Both the position numbers and the translations under genes were made by a program. Positions 44,888 through 56,222 of a stretch of DNA of 64,000 nucleotides are shown here, one piece after another. The DNA comes from Pseudomonadota bacterium. Its GTDB lineage: Bacteria > Pseudomonadota > Gammaproteobacteria > Xanthomonadales > Rhodanobacteraceae. The notes under the pieces are model-generated. The model was not told where the DNA came from. It made no database searches and saw only the letters and a program-made list of their open reading frames with translations. The stretch spans positions 1 through 64,000 of the forward strand of contig JAFEDX010000198.1 in NCBI GenBank assembly GCA_018241365.1, in the 5' to 3' direction. How positions within the stretch are numbered: the stretch's first letter is position 1; the number at the start of each line of letters is the position of its first letter.

Positions 44888-45469
44888 TTAAAATTTCACC
44901 GGATCCATGATCGCGTCGAGATTGAGACCGTCGCACATTTCCATGAACTCGTCGCGCAACTCGGCGATGCGGGTATCGGCGGGGATGCCGATGGTGATCT
45001 GGGCCTGGAACATCTCGGCCCCGGTCTGCATGGCCTGGTAGCGCATCGAGGACATCTGCTCGATGCTGATCTTGCGGTGGTTGAAGAAATCGATCAACTC
45101 GACCAGCACGCCCGACTTGTCGGCCGCGATCACTTCGACCATGTACGGCAGCATGTGGCTGGGCTGGTCGTTGGGCTGGGTGCGGTAGCTGAGGATGTGC
45201 AGGCTTTCGGCGCGGCTGATCCGCGCCAACGCGGTTTCGAGCTTCGCGATGGCGTCCCACGCACCGCGTGCCAGCAGCAGCACCGAGACATCGGCGCCCA
45301 CGGTGGCCACGCGCGATTCCACCAGGTTGCAGCCAGCGTCGGCAATGCGCCGCGACAGCATCAGCAACGGCGATTCGCGTGCCGGCGCGACCGCCTGGAT
45401 CAGCAGCTGGTGATCGGTCGCTGGGCGTGCGCTGGGGCGGTTCAAGCTGGCGATGGTCTTGACGTTCAC
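44888..45469 (-). CDS. gcvR: GcvR-like ACT-domain protein
   Basis: A 193-residue protein with two ACT domains (about 20-95: HQLLIQAVAPARESPLLMLSRRIADAGCNLVES in part; about 108-185: YMVEVIAADKSGVLVELIDFFNHRKI). This is the architecture of the glycine cleavage system repressor GcvR, which in E. coli binds GcvA rather than DNA. Divergent from dapA and upstream of bcp, an order common in related gammaproteobacteria. The start is GTG. A regulatory role toward glycine cleavage is by resemblance. Confidence 0.82.
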   Translation of the reverse strand: MNVKTIASLNRPSARPATDHQLLIQAVAPARESPLLMLSRRIADAGCNLVESRVATVGADVSVLLLARGAWDAIAKLETALARISRAESLHILSYRTQPNDQPSHMLPYMVEVIAADKSGVLVELIDFFNHRKISIEQMSSMRYQAMQTGAEMFQAQITIGIPADTRIAELRDEFMEMCDGLNLDAIMDPVKF

Positions 45470-45569
45470 GGCCTGCCAGCATAGTGGTGTTGCTTGGTGC
45501 GTGTCACGTTATGATGCAGCGTTTGCGCGATCGTCCGGATCGCGGCAGCGGGGCTCGCGTCGACCCCGC

Positions 45570-46478
45570 ATGACGATGGAGAAATCCGTGGAACTTGCCG
45601 GCAGCATCTGTGCCATTGCGACGCCGTTCACTGCGGACGGCGCGCTCGATCTTGCCGCGTTCGGCCGCTTGCTCGATCACCAGCTGGCGGGTGGCACGCA
45701 AGGCATCGTGGTCGCCGGTTCCACCGGCGAGGCGCACATGCTGGACGGGCACGAGTTCGATCGCCTGCTGGCTTTCGCGGTCGAACGGGTGGCCGGGCGC
45801 GTGCCGGTGCTGGCCGGCACCGGCGAAGCCGCGACCTCGAAGACCATCGCCGCGACCCGCCGCGCGAAGACGCTGGGTGCCGACGCCGCGCTGGTGGTGG
45901 CCCCGTATTACGTGCGCCCGACGCAGGAAGGGTTGCGCCGGCACTTCGGCGAAGTCGCCGCTCGCTGCGACATTCCGGTCGTGGTGTACAACGTGCCCTC
46001 GCGCACCGGGTGCGACATGCAACCTGAAACCGTCGCGACCTTGCGCGACACCGCCGGTATCGTCGGCATCAAGGAAGCGGTGGGAACCCCCCCGCGCATC
46101 CAGGCCATTGCGCAACTTCGGCGGCCCGGGTTTGTCTATCTTTCCGGCGACGATGGCACTGCCGTCGAGGCCATGCTCGCGGGCGCCGGAGGCGTAGTGT
46201 CAGTGGTGAACAACCTGGTTCCGAAATTGTTCCGCTCGATCTGCGATGCCGCGCTCGGCGGCGATCGCGCGGGTGCCGCGGCTGGGGTGGCGAAACTGAA
46301 GCCCCTGCTCGATGCGCTCGATTGCGCCCCCAATCCCATTCCGGTCAAGGCCGGACTGGCGGATCTTGGCCTGTGTGGCGGCGCGTTGCGCCTGCCGCTG
46401 GTTGAATTGGCGCCGGGCCCGGCGCGTACGCGCCTGCACGACGTCCTCCTTCCCCTCGCTGGCGCCGCCGCGCCCTGA
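45570..46478 (+). CDS. dapA: 4-hydroxy-tetrahydrodipicolinate synthase
   Basis: DapA condenses pyruvate with aspartate semialdehyde, the first step of the lysine/diaminopimelate branch. 302 residues. GSICAIATPFTADGALDLAA begins the TIM barrel, GSTGEAHMLDGHEFDRLL near 48 is the substrate motif, VVYNVPSRTGCDM near 135 holds the catalytic Tyr, and GIVGIKEAVG near 163 the Schiff-base Lys. The ATG at 45570 or 45576 may be used. The bamC-like gene follows 17 bases later, as in E. coli. Confidence 0.96.
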   Translation: MTMEKSVELAGSICAIATPFTADGALDLAAFGRLLDHQLAGGTQGIVVAGSTGEAHMLDGHEFDRLLAFAVERVAGRVPVLAGTGEAATSKTIAATRRAKTLGADAALVVAPYYVRPTQEGLRRHFGEVAARCDIPVVVYNVPSRTGCDMQPETVATLRDTAGIVGIKEAVGTPPRIQAIAQLRRPGFVYLSGDDGTAVEAMLAGAGGVVSVVNNLVPKLFRSICDAALGGDRAGAAAGVAKLKPLLDALDCAPNPIPVKAGLADLGLCGGALRLPLVELAPGPARTRLHDVLLPLAGAAAP

Positions 46479-46495
46479 TCATGCACAATGCGCCC

Positions 46496-47107
46496 ATGAA
46501 ACGAATCGTACCGGTTGTCCTGTTGCTCGCCCCGATCGCGCTGGCCGGTTGCCAGACCATCAAGGCCCACAATCCGTTCCGGCACAAGGAACCAGCCTAC
46601 ACCACGGCGCAGCAGGAACGTCCGCTGGAAGTGCCGCCGGGCATGGATCAGCCGCCGACCACCGAGGCTCTGGCGATTCCGGATGCCGGTACGGGTTCGG
46701 GCAACGCTGCCGCGACGGCTGCCGCGCAGCCCGAGGCCGGTACACCGCCGACCGCTGCTGCTGGAGTCGGCAGCGCATCCGGCACCGCGACCAGCCTTTC
46801 GGTGAGCGATACGCCTGCCAGCACCTACCATCGCGTTGGACTGGCGCTCGAGCGTGGCGAGGCGGGCCAGGTGACGGCGCATGACGACAACGCGATGACC
46901 TACCAGGTCGCGGTCGACACCGTCGTCACCAGCAAGCCCGAAGGCGGGTTCTTCCACCGCATGCTCCATCGCAGCAAGACCGAGGCGGTGAAGGGCACGG
47001 TCACAGTGAGCATCGCGCCGCAAGGCAGTGGCAGCGTGGTGGAAGCATCCGGCAACCCGGATGCCGCGGCAAGGGTGATGGCGATCCTGCAGCAGCGATT
47101 GCAGTAG
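46496..47107 (+). CDS. bamC: BamC-like outer-membrane lipoprotein
   Basis: A 203-residue lipoprotein: residues 1-18 are the signal and lipobox LAGC marks the lipidated Cys. RPLEVPPGMDQPP near residue 40 matches the conserved unstructured N-terminal segment of BamC that contacts BamD. A long A/G/T/P-rich linker follows, then one globular helix-grip-like domain (TYHRVGLALERGEAGQVTAHDDNAMTYQV, then MLHRSKTEAVKGTVTVSI). E. coli BamC has two such domains, so this is a shortened form. The position after dapA supports the call. The stop codon TAG is the GTAG of a REP. Confidence 0.8.
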   Translation: MKRIVPVVLLLAPIALAGCQTIKAHNPFRHKEPAYTTAQQERPLEVPPGMDQPPTTEALAIPDAGTGSGNAAATAAAQPEAGTPPTAAAGVGSASGTATSLSVSDTPASTYHRVGLALERGEAGQVTAHDDNAMTYQVAVDTVVTSKPEGGFFHRMLHRSKTEAVKGTVTVSIAPQGSGSVVEASGNPDAAARVMAILQQRLQ

Positions 47108-47123
47108 GAGGGCCGGAAGGCCC
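47104..47123 (+). repeat. GTAG-type REP overlapping the bamC stop
   Basis: GTAGGAG followed by stem GGGCC/GGCCC around GGAA, the same unit as at 3060 and 33893. TAG at 47105-47107 is the bamC stop codon. Confidence 0.82.
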
Positions 47124-47143
47124 GATGAGGAAGCATGGAGTGC

Positions 47144-47170
47144 AAAACGCCGCCCCGGGGCGGCGTTTTT
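47144..47170. terminator. Bidirectional intrinsic terminator between bamC and fdxA
   Basis: A perfect palindrome: AAAACGCCGCCCC faces GGGGCGGCGTTTTT. It has a T-run on the plus side and an A-run read as T on the minus side, so it can end both the dapA-bamC transcript and the convergent fdxA transcript. Confidence 0.93.
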
Positions 47171-47184
47171 GTTCGTGGCGAAGT

Positions 47185-47508
47185 TCAACGTTCCAACAAC
47201 GACAACTTGTCCGGCTTGCCGTCCCACGCCTGGGCATCCGGCGGCGGGTCCTTGCGCTCGGTGAGCACCGGCCAAGTCTTCGCAAGTTGCGCGTTCAACG
47301 CGATGTAGTGCTCCTGGCCGGCCGGCACGTCGTCCTCGGGGAAGATCGCGCGGGCGGGGCATTCCGGTTCGCACAGCGTGCAGTCGATGCACTCGTCGGG
47401 ATCGATCGCGAGGAAGTTTGGCCCTTCGTGGAAGCAATCGACCGGGCACACCTCCACGCAATCGGTGTACTTGCACTTCACGCAGTTGTCGGTGACGACG
47501 AAGGCCAT
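47185..47508 (-). CDS. fdxA: 7Fe ferredoxin FdxA
   Basis: A 107-residue electron carrier with one 3Fe-4S and one 4Fe-4S cluster. [20 protein letters not shown] at the start carries the first cysteine set, and [21 protein letters not shown] near residue 36 the full CxxCxxCxxxCP set. The polar C-terminal tail ([20 protein letters not shown]) is typical of FdxA. Redox partner unknown. Confidence 0.95.
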   Translation of the reverse strand: MAFVVTDNCVKCKYTDCVEVCPVDCFHEGPNFLAIDPDECIDCTLCEPECPARAIFPEDDVPAGQEHYIALNAQLAKTWPVLTERKDPPPDAQAWDGKPDKLSLLER

Positions 47509-47626
47509 GGGGTTTCAGGAAATCGTGGATTCTCGCTTGAAATGATCGCACACCCGGCGCTTCAATCGAAGCGGCTCTGAACGGTTTGTTCGGAGCGGGC
47601 GCGAGACGTGTGCGAAAGGGGTCTTC

Positions 47627-47747
47627 GCAAAGCGTCGCGAGCGATGGCAGATCGTGCGTCGCCGGAGCGCAGACACCGGAGTGTACACGTCAGTACATGA
47701 GGATGCCGAGCACCGCCGACGCGCGAGCTGCCTGGCGCAGCAGGTTT
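47627..47747 (-). repeat. 3'-flanking dispersed repeat, copy B
   Basis: Read on the minus strand this begins AAACCTGCTGCGC twelve bases after the tRNA-Glu 3' end and aligns over its length to 17389-17508. Its central inverted repeat is TGTAC/GTACA where copy A has CGTAC/GTACG. The remaining part of 47509-47626 shows no feature. Confidence 0.75.
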
Positions 47748-47759
47748 GCGGAGAGATCA

Positions 47760-47835
47760 TGGCGCTCCCTGCGGGAATCGAACCCGCGTTACCGCCGTGA
47801 GAGGGCGATGTCCTGGGCCGCTAGACGAAGGGAGC
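47760..47835 (-). tRNA. tRNA-Glu (anticodon CTC)
   Basis: A 76-base tRNA: acceptor GCTCCCT/AGGGAGC, anticodon stem TCGCC/GGCGG with loop CTCTCAC and anticodon CTC reading GAG, T arm GCGGG-TTCGAAT-CCCGC, discriminator G and encoded CCA. A dispersed repeat follows directly. Confidence 0.97.
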
Positions 47836-47855
47836 GTAGGGCCGGTGGGCGCGCT

Positions 47856-47861
47856 AGTATA
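47856..47861 (-). promoter_or_regulatory. -10 box for tRNA-Glu; overlapping one may serve pcnB
   Basis: TATACT on the minus strand lies 20 bases before the tRNA 5' end. Read on the plus strand the same bases give GTATAAC, a usable -10 for the divergent pcnB gene. Confidence 0.45.
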
Positions 47862-47886
47862 ACGGACTTCGTGCCGCGGACAGGCG

Positions 47887-49287
47887 GTGCGCTCACCGCA
47901 TGGACGTCTCCGCTTGAGTTCCGATTCCACAGCACCCGATCGCGCCGGCCCGCAGCCGCGCGTGATCCCGCGCGAGCAGCACAACCTTTCCCGCAAGCAG
48001 ATCAGCCGCGGCGCATTGCGCGTGCTGTACGGGCTCAAGGATGCCGGATTCCGCGCGTGCCTGGTGGGCGGCGCGGTACGTGATTTGCTGCTGGGACGGC
48101 AGCCCAAGGATTTCGACGTCGCCACCGATGCGACGCCCGAAGAAGTCAGGAAGCTGTTCCGCAACTGCCGGCTGATTGGCCGGCGCTTCCGTCTCGCGCA
48201 CGTGGTGTTCGGTCCCGAGATCGTCGAGGTCGCGACCTTCCGCGGCACCGGTGATGGCGACGGCAACGGCGACCGCCATGTGGTCGATGGCCGCATCCTG
48301 CGTGACAACGTGTGGGGCACCATCGAGGAAGACGCGCTGCGCCGCGATTTCCGCGTCAACGCGTTGTATTACGACATCGCCGATTTCAGCGTGATCGATT
48401 ATGTCGGCGGCATCGGCGACCTCGAAGACCGCAAGCTGCGGCTGATCGGCGATCCGGCCACCCGCTATCGCGAGGATCCGGTGCGCATGCTGCGCGCGGC
48501 GCGCCTCGCGGCCAAACTCGGTTTCGAGATCGACCCGGCTGCTGCCGCGCCGTTCGAGCAGCTTGGTCATTTGCTCGCCGATGCGCCGCCGGCACGCTTG
48601 TTCGACGAATGCCAGAAGATGTTCATGGCAGGCTATGGCCTGGCCAGTTTCCGCATGCTGGAGCGTTACGACCTGCTGCGGCACCTGTTCCCCGGCACCG
48701 CGCGCGCGTTGGCGAAGGATGCGTCCGGGGCGTTGCACGCGTTGGTCGAGCGCGGCCTTGCCGGTACCGATGCGCGGGTTGTCGAGGGTCGGCCGGTGAC
48801 GCCAGCGTTCCTGTTCGCGGTCTTGCTGTGGGGCGAGGTCGAGGCACTGGCGAAAGAATTCCAGGAGCAGGGTGTGGCGCGCACCCTGGCGTGGCAGCGT
48901 GCCGCGCATCGCGTGATGGCCGAGCAGGGCAAGCGCGTGGCGATCCCGCGTCGCTTCGGCTATGCCATCGAGGAAATCTGGGCGCTGCAGCCGCGGTTTG
49001 CCGAACGCGCCCGCAAGCGGGTGTTCCGGCTGCTGGCGCATCCGCGTTTCCGCGCCGCCTACGATTTCCTGCTGTTGCGCGCAGGTGAGTCCGAGGCAGT
49101 GCGCGAACTTGGCGAGTGGTGGACCCAGGCGCAGTCGGTGCCACCCGACCAGCTTTCCGCGTCGCTGGCATCCAGGACGCCTGCTGCCACGGCCGGCGAG
49201 GCTGTCTGCAAGCCGAAACGCCGACGTCGGCGGCGTGGCGGCAAGGGCAGCAAGCCGGCGTCCCCGCAATCCGATTCACAAGCCTGA
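47887..49287 (+). CDS. pcnB: Poly(A) polymerase I / CCA-adding-type nucleotidyltransferase
   Basis: PcnB adds poly(A) tails to RNA 3' ends and so promotes decay. 466 residues from GTG 47887; a TTG at 47914 is an alternative start. ACLVGGAVRDLLLGRQPKDFDVATDA near residue 57 is the nucleotidyltransferase active site (GG plus DxD). RRDFRVNALYYDI and RYREDPVRMLRAARLAAKLGF are family motifs. The C-terminal tail ends in a strongly basic run (KPKRRRRRRGGKGSK), an RNA-binding tail as in class I PcnB. folK follows after three bases, as in many gammaproteobacteria. Confidence 0.95.
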   Translation: MRSPHGRLRLSSDSTAPDRAGPQPRVIPREQHNLSRKQISRGALRVLYGLKDAGFRACLVGGAVRDLLLGRQPKDFDVATDATPEEVRKLFRNCRLIGRRFRLAHVVFGPEIVEVATFRGTGDGDGNGDRHVVDGRILRDNVWGTIEEDALRRDFRVNALYYDIADFSVIDYVGGIGDLEDRKLRLIGDPATRYREDPVRMLRAARLAAKLGFEIDPAAAAPFEQLGHLLADAPPARLFDECQKMFMAGYGLASFRMLERYDLLRHLFPGTARALAKDASGALHALVERGLAGTDARVVEGRPVTPAFLFAVLLWGEVEALAKEFQEQGVARTLAWQRAAHRVMAEQGKRVAIPRRFGYAIEEIWALQPRFAERARKRVFRLLAHPRFRAAYDFLLLRAGESEAVRELGEWWTQAQSVPPDQLSASLASRTPAATAGEAVCKPKRRRRRRGGKGSKPASPQSDSQA

Positions 49288-49290
49288 GGC

Positions 49291-49791
49291 ATGTCCGCCG
49301 CGGCCATTGCCTACATCGCGCTGGGCAGCAACCTGGACGACCCGCGCGTCCAGGTCGAACGCGGTTTCGCAGCGCTGGCAGCATTGCCGAATACCGCCTT
49401 GCGCGACCGTTCACGCCTGTTCCGCACGCCGCCCTGGGGTGTCCTGAACCAGCCCGATTTCATCAACGCGGTGGCGCGGGTCGAAACCTCGCTGCCGCCA
49501 CGCGCGTTGCTTGATGCGCTGCTTGCGATCGAAACGCAAGCCGGCCGCGTGCGTGGCGCGAGGAATGGCCCGCGGGTGCTGGACCTGGACCTGCTGTTGT
49601 ATGGCGACCTGCGCCTCGACGAACCTGGCCTGGCGTTGCCGCACCCGCGCCTGCACCAGCGCGCCTTCGTGTTGCTGCCGCTGGCCGATGTTGCGCCCAC
49701 GCTGGATGTGCCGGGGCGAGGCCGGGTTTCCGACCTGCTTGCAAGCGTGGATGCGGCGGGATGCGTCGTGATTGATGGCGATCATCCATGA
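49291..49791 (+). CDS. folK: 2-amino-4-hydroxy-6-hydroxymethyldihydropteridine diphosphokinase
   Basis: FolK transfers pyrophosphate from ATP to hydroxymethyldihydropterin in folate synthesis. 166 residues. AYIALGSNLDDP near residue 7, SRLFRTPPWG near 41, QPDFINAVARVET near 53, and RNGPRVLDLDLLLYGD near 90 (metal-binding DxD) with LPHPRLHQRAFVLLPL near 115 are diagnostic. It is coupled to pcnB. Confidence 0.96.
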   Translation: MSAAAIAYIALGSNLDDPRVQVERGFAALAALPNTALRDRSRLFRTPPWGVLNQPDFINAVARVETSLPPRALLDALLAIETQAGRVRGARNGPRVLDLDLLLYGDLRLDEPGLALPHPRLHQRAFVLLPLADVAPTLDVPGRGRVSDLLASVDAAGCVVIDGDHP

Positions 49792-49919
49792 TCGCTGTTT
49801 CGCCAACCGGCAGTGCGAGCATGCAATAAATCGATAGTTTAAACACCAGAACGGCCTTGACAGCCGCCATCCATGGCCAAGGGCTCCGTGGCCTGACTTC
49901 TCACAAAAGCCTGCTCCAA

Positions 49920-49925
49920 TATACT
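49920..49925 (+). promoter_or_regulatory. TATACT box directly before the ribF start
   Basis: A five-of-six -10 match ends six bases before the ribF ATG, with no ribosome site between, so transcription may start at the AUG. A separate TTGACA lies at 49857-49862 but has no good -10 at 17 bases. Confidence 0.4.
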
Positions 49926-49931
49926 TTTCCG

Positions 49932-50887
49932 ATGCTCAAGGTCCACCGCAACATCACAGGGCCATGCCTGGCCCCGGACGGCTGCGTGCTCACCATCGGT
50001 GCGTTCGACGGAATGCATCGTGGCCACGCTGCATTGCTGGCGAAGGTGCGCGAGCGTGCGACCGCGCTGGGGATGGCCGCTGCCGCGGTCAGTTTCGAGC
50101 CGCTGCCGCGTGGGTATTTCTCGCCGGTGCCGCTGAAACGGCTGTCGTCGGTGCGCGAAAAACTGTGTGGCTTCGCCGAGGCCGGCATCGAGGAATTGCT
50201 GCTGCTGCGCTTCGATGCGCGGCTGGTGGCGATGAGTGCCGCGGACTTCGTGCGCGAGGTGCTGGTTGCACGCATGGGTGCACGCGAGATCTGGGTAGGC
50301 GCGGGGTTCCGTTTCGGCCACAACCGCACCGGCGACGTGGAACTGCTGGAGGCGATGCAGGGCGAGGGGCCTTTCGAAGTCCGCGTGCTGGATGCGGTTT
50401 CGGCCGGTGATGGCGAACGCGTGTCGGCGTCGCGGGTGCGCGGCGCGCTGACCGAAGGTGATTTCGCGCATGCCGGGCAGCTGCTGGGCCGTCAGTTCGT
50501 GATCGGTGGTCGCGTGGTACGTGGCCAACGCATGGGCCACAAGCTCGGCTACCCCACCGCGAACATCCGGCTGGGCAGGCGCGTGTCGCCGGTGTCGGGC
50601 ATCTTCGCGGTGCGCGTGCATGGGGCCGCGAACCGGCCATTGCCGGGTGTCGCCAGCCTCGGCGTACGCCCGACCATTGCCGGCGGCGGCGAGCCGCTGT
50701 TGGAGGCCCACCTGTTCGATTTCGATGGCGACCTGTACGGGAAACGCATCGAGGTCGAGTTCGTCGCCAAGCTGCGCGACGAGGAGAAATTCGCCGATCT
50801 GGCTGCGCTGAAGACGCAGATGGATAGCGATGCCGCCTCCGCGCGGCGCATTCTTGCCGACACACCCGCCGTATCCGGAGCCATCGC

Positions 50888-50891
<4 letters not shown>
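49932..50891 (+). CDS. ribF: Bifunctional riboflavin kinase / FAD synthetase
   Basis: RibF makes FMN from riboflavin and FAD from FMN. 319 residues. The N-terminal adenylyltransferase domain has [18 protein letters not shown] near residue 18 (HxGH-like) and [13 protein letters not shown] near 170 (the SSTxxR-like motif in ASASRVR form). The kinase domain has [11 protein letters not shown] near 205 and the long [27 protein letters not shown] near 240. No Shine-Dalgarno precedes the ATG. It overlaps ileS by four bases (GTGA). The usual downstream lspA and ispH are absent here. Confidence 0.95.
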
Positions 50892-53803
<2,912 letters not shown>

Positions 53804-53820
53804 TTGCCTGCGCGCGGGCC

Positions 53821-54609
53821 TTACAGCGACCGCGTGCGCCCGCCATCGACCGGCAGGTTGATCCCGCTGATGTAGGCAGCGGCGGGTGAGGCGAGGAAGG
53901 CAACCGCAGCCGCGATCTCGGAGGGATCGGCGAAACGCCGCATCGGTACTTCCGATTCCATCTCGCGTTGCATGACTTCAACGCTTGCGCCCGATTTTTC
54001 CGCGCGCGTACGTACGATCTGCTCGATGCGCGGAGTCCTGGTCGAGCCGGGCAGCACGTTGTTGACGGTGATGCCGAAGGGCGCGAGTTCCGTCGCCAGC
54101 GTCTTGGACCAGCTCGCCACCGCCCAACGGGTGGTGTTGGAGACGCCGAGGCCGGCAATGGGTTCCTTCACTGACGTCGAGATGATGTTGATGATGCGCC
54201 CGAAACCCGCGGCCTGCATGCCCGGGATGACGATTCCCGCGCGCACGTGGTTGGCGAGGAGATGTTTGCGATAGGCGTCGAGGAACGCATCGACCTTGGC
54301 GCCGTGTACGGGGCCGGGCGGTGGTCCGCCGGAGTTGTTGACGAGGATGTGCACGGGGTTCGCCGCCGCCAGTTTTTCCACGGCATCGCGCAAGCCGTCG
54401 GTATCACCCGAATCGGCGACGAGGAAATCGTGCGTTTGCGATGTGTGCGAGTGCGGCAGTTCTGCGATGAGCTGCTTCAACACGTCTTCGCGGCGGGCGA
54501 GTGCGGTGACGTTCGCGCCCAACCCGGCAAGCTCGATCGCACAGGCACGGCCGATACCCTGCGAGGCACCGCAGACCAGCGCGTGCTTCCCGGCGAAATC
54601 CAGATTCAT
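53821..54609 (-). CDS. SDR-family protein with an atypical active site
   Basis: A 262-residue short-chain dehydrogenase fold. ALVCGASQGIGRACAIELAG near residue 9 binds the nucleotide, and HILVNNSGGPPPGPVHGA near 88 is the NNxG motif. Where the YxxxK catalytic pair is expected, the sequence reads GLGVSNTTRWAVASWSKTLA near 155-174, giving N/T and R instead of Tyr and Lys in the usual register. Relatives with SNTxR form a known subgroup annotated as FabG-like. Catalysis may be altered or lost. It follows the ileS end by 18 bases, convergent. Confidence 0.82.
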   Translation of the reverse strand: MNLDFAGKHALVCGASQGIGRACAIELAGLGANVTALARREDVLKQLIAELPHSHTSQTHDFLVADSGDTDGLRDAVEKLAAANPVHILVNNSGGPPPGPVHGAKVDAFLDAYRKHLLANHVRAGIVIPGMQAAGFGRIINIISTSVKEPIAGLGVSNTTRWAVASWSKTLATELAPFGITVNNVLPGSTRTPRIEQIVRTRAEKSGASVEVMQREMESEVPMRRFADPSEIAAAVAFLASPAAAYISGINLPVDGGRTRSL

Positions 54610-54627
54610 CGAAACTGCCTCAGGGAC

Positions 54628-56082
54628 TCACGAGCCTTCAACGATATCAGGCACCGGGCGCTCTGCACGCCAGCCCCTATGACCGCGCAGATAAAACGCC
54701 ATCCCGATGCCTAGCAGCAGTGCGCAACCGCCACCGACCTTGAGAAAGAACAGCGCCGGATGCTGGTCGTGCGCGGGTGGCGCGAGCGAGGTGACCAGCG
54801 CGAGCAGGGTGACCGCGAAGCCCGCGCCGCAAACCAGCCAGCAGCCCGCCGCTCCGCCGGGGACCTTGATCACTCCGTCACCCTCACCGATACGCCCGCG
54901 TCGCAATACCGGCAACGACGCGAAGATGTACAGGAGCGGGATGAAGGTCAGGATCTGGGTCATGTCGATCAGGATCAGATACGACTGGTGGATCGTGCTG
55001 CCGGACAGTGCGCCGAGCAGGACGACCGATACGATCGCGGCCTGGATCAGCAACGCGACATGCGGGGTGGCGTGTTGCGGGTGCAGCTTCGCCATCGGCT
55101 TCGGCAGGTAGCGGTCGATGCCGACCACGAACGGCAGGCGTGCGGTGCCGGTGATCCAGGCGCCGAGTCCGCCGAGCTGCGACAGCGTGAGCAACACCGC
55201 CGCAGCCACGCCGAACCACGCGAGGCCGAGGCGGTCCCCGACGCTTGCCAGTGCCTGCGGGATGCCGGCGATCAGGTCGATGTGCTTGTGGGGCAAGGCA
55301 ACCAGCAGCGCCGCGGTGCCGGTGATGTAGGCCAGTGCGATGAACGCGCCGGCGATGGCGACTGCGCGGGGAATGGTCTTGCGCGGCTCGCGGATTTCGC
55401 CGCCGAGTACGGGCCCGAGTTCCATCCCCTCGTAGGCCAGTGCGATCGTCGCAAAGGTCGCCAAGGCCGCGAACGAGCCGAAATCGGGCTTCAGGTTCGA
55501 CGCCGTGATCGGCGTGGCCGCGCCGAACCGGAACCATGCCGCCATTCCAGCCAGCACGATTGCCACGGCGATGACCCAGGTCGCGATCGCACCAACATTC
55601 TGCAGCCATTTCGCGCGTTGCAGGCCGTAGATGTTGAGCAGGGTCGCGCCCCACAGCACCGCAAGGCCGAACACACCGTTGTAGACGGGATTGCCGCCCA
55701 GGGGCAGCCAGCGGTCTCCGGCGACGTACACGGCGATGCCGGCGCCGAACAACAACAACGAAGGGAAGAACACCAGGTTGCCGACCCAGTAGCTCCAGCC
55801 CGCGATGAAGGCGTGCAGGTCGCCGAACGCCGCCTTCGACCAGAGGTAAAACCCGCCTTCGCCGGGCAAGCGCGAACTTGCCTCGACCACGGTCAGGCCC
55901 AGCGGCAGGAAGAACACCAGCAGCGCGAGTGCCCACAAGGCAAGGCTGGACGGCCCGATCTGCGCGGCGACCGAAAGCCAGCGCAGGCCAAGCACGGCGG
56001 CGATGTTGAACAGCACCAGATCGCGCAAACCGAGCGCGCGATGCAGCTTCGGGGCCGAACCACCAGCGACGTCGATCGACAT
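54628..56082 (-). CDS. APC-superfamily amino-acid permease
   Basis: A 484-residue inner-membrane protein with about twelve helices. LVLFNIAAVLGLRWLSVAAQIGPSSL in the first helix pair, ASSRLPGEGGFYLWSKAAFGDL near 68, and ALAYEGMELGPVLGGEIREPRKTIPRAV near 220 fit the APC family (glutamate/GABA-antiporter-like branch). The substrate is unknown. It lies 18 bases upstream of the SDR gene on the same strand, probably cotranscribed. Confidence 0.87.
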   Translation of the reverse strand: MSIDVAGGSAPKLHRALGLRDLVLFNIAAVLGLRWLSVAAQIGPSSLALWALALLVFFLPLGLTVVEASSRLPGEGGFYLWSKAAFGDLHAFIAGWSYWVGNLVFFPSLLLFGAGIAVYVAGDRWLPLGGNPVYNGVFGLAVLWGATLLNIYGLQRAKWLQNVGAIATWVIAVAIVLAGMAAWFRFGAATPITASNLKPDFGSFAALATFATIALAYEGMELGPVLGGEIREPRKTIPRAVAIAGAFIALAYITGTAALLVALPHKHIDLIAGIPQALASVGDRLGLAWFGVAAAVLLTLSQLGGLGAWITGTARLPFVVGIDRYLPKPMAKLHPQHATPHVALLIQAAIVSVVLLGALSGSTIHQSYLILIDMTQILTFIPLLYIFASLPVLRRGRIGEGDGVIKVPGGAAGCWLVCGAGFAVTLLALVTSLAPPAHDQHPALFFLKVGGGCALLLGIGMAFYLRGHRGWRAERPVPDIVEGS

Positions 56083-56222
56083 GAGCGCCTCGGTTTGCGG
56101 CGCGATTCTAGCAGCGCAAAGGCGCGGTCATGCGACGTCGGCTATGCCCATCGTGCAAGCGCGGCCGACGCCCTGCGACCGGCGAGGTTCATGTTCATGG
56201 GTGCGGCTCCGCGCGTGGGGAG

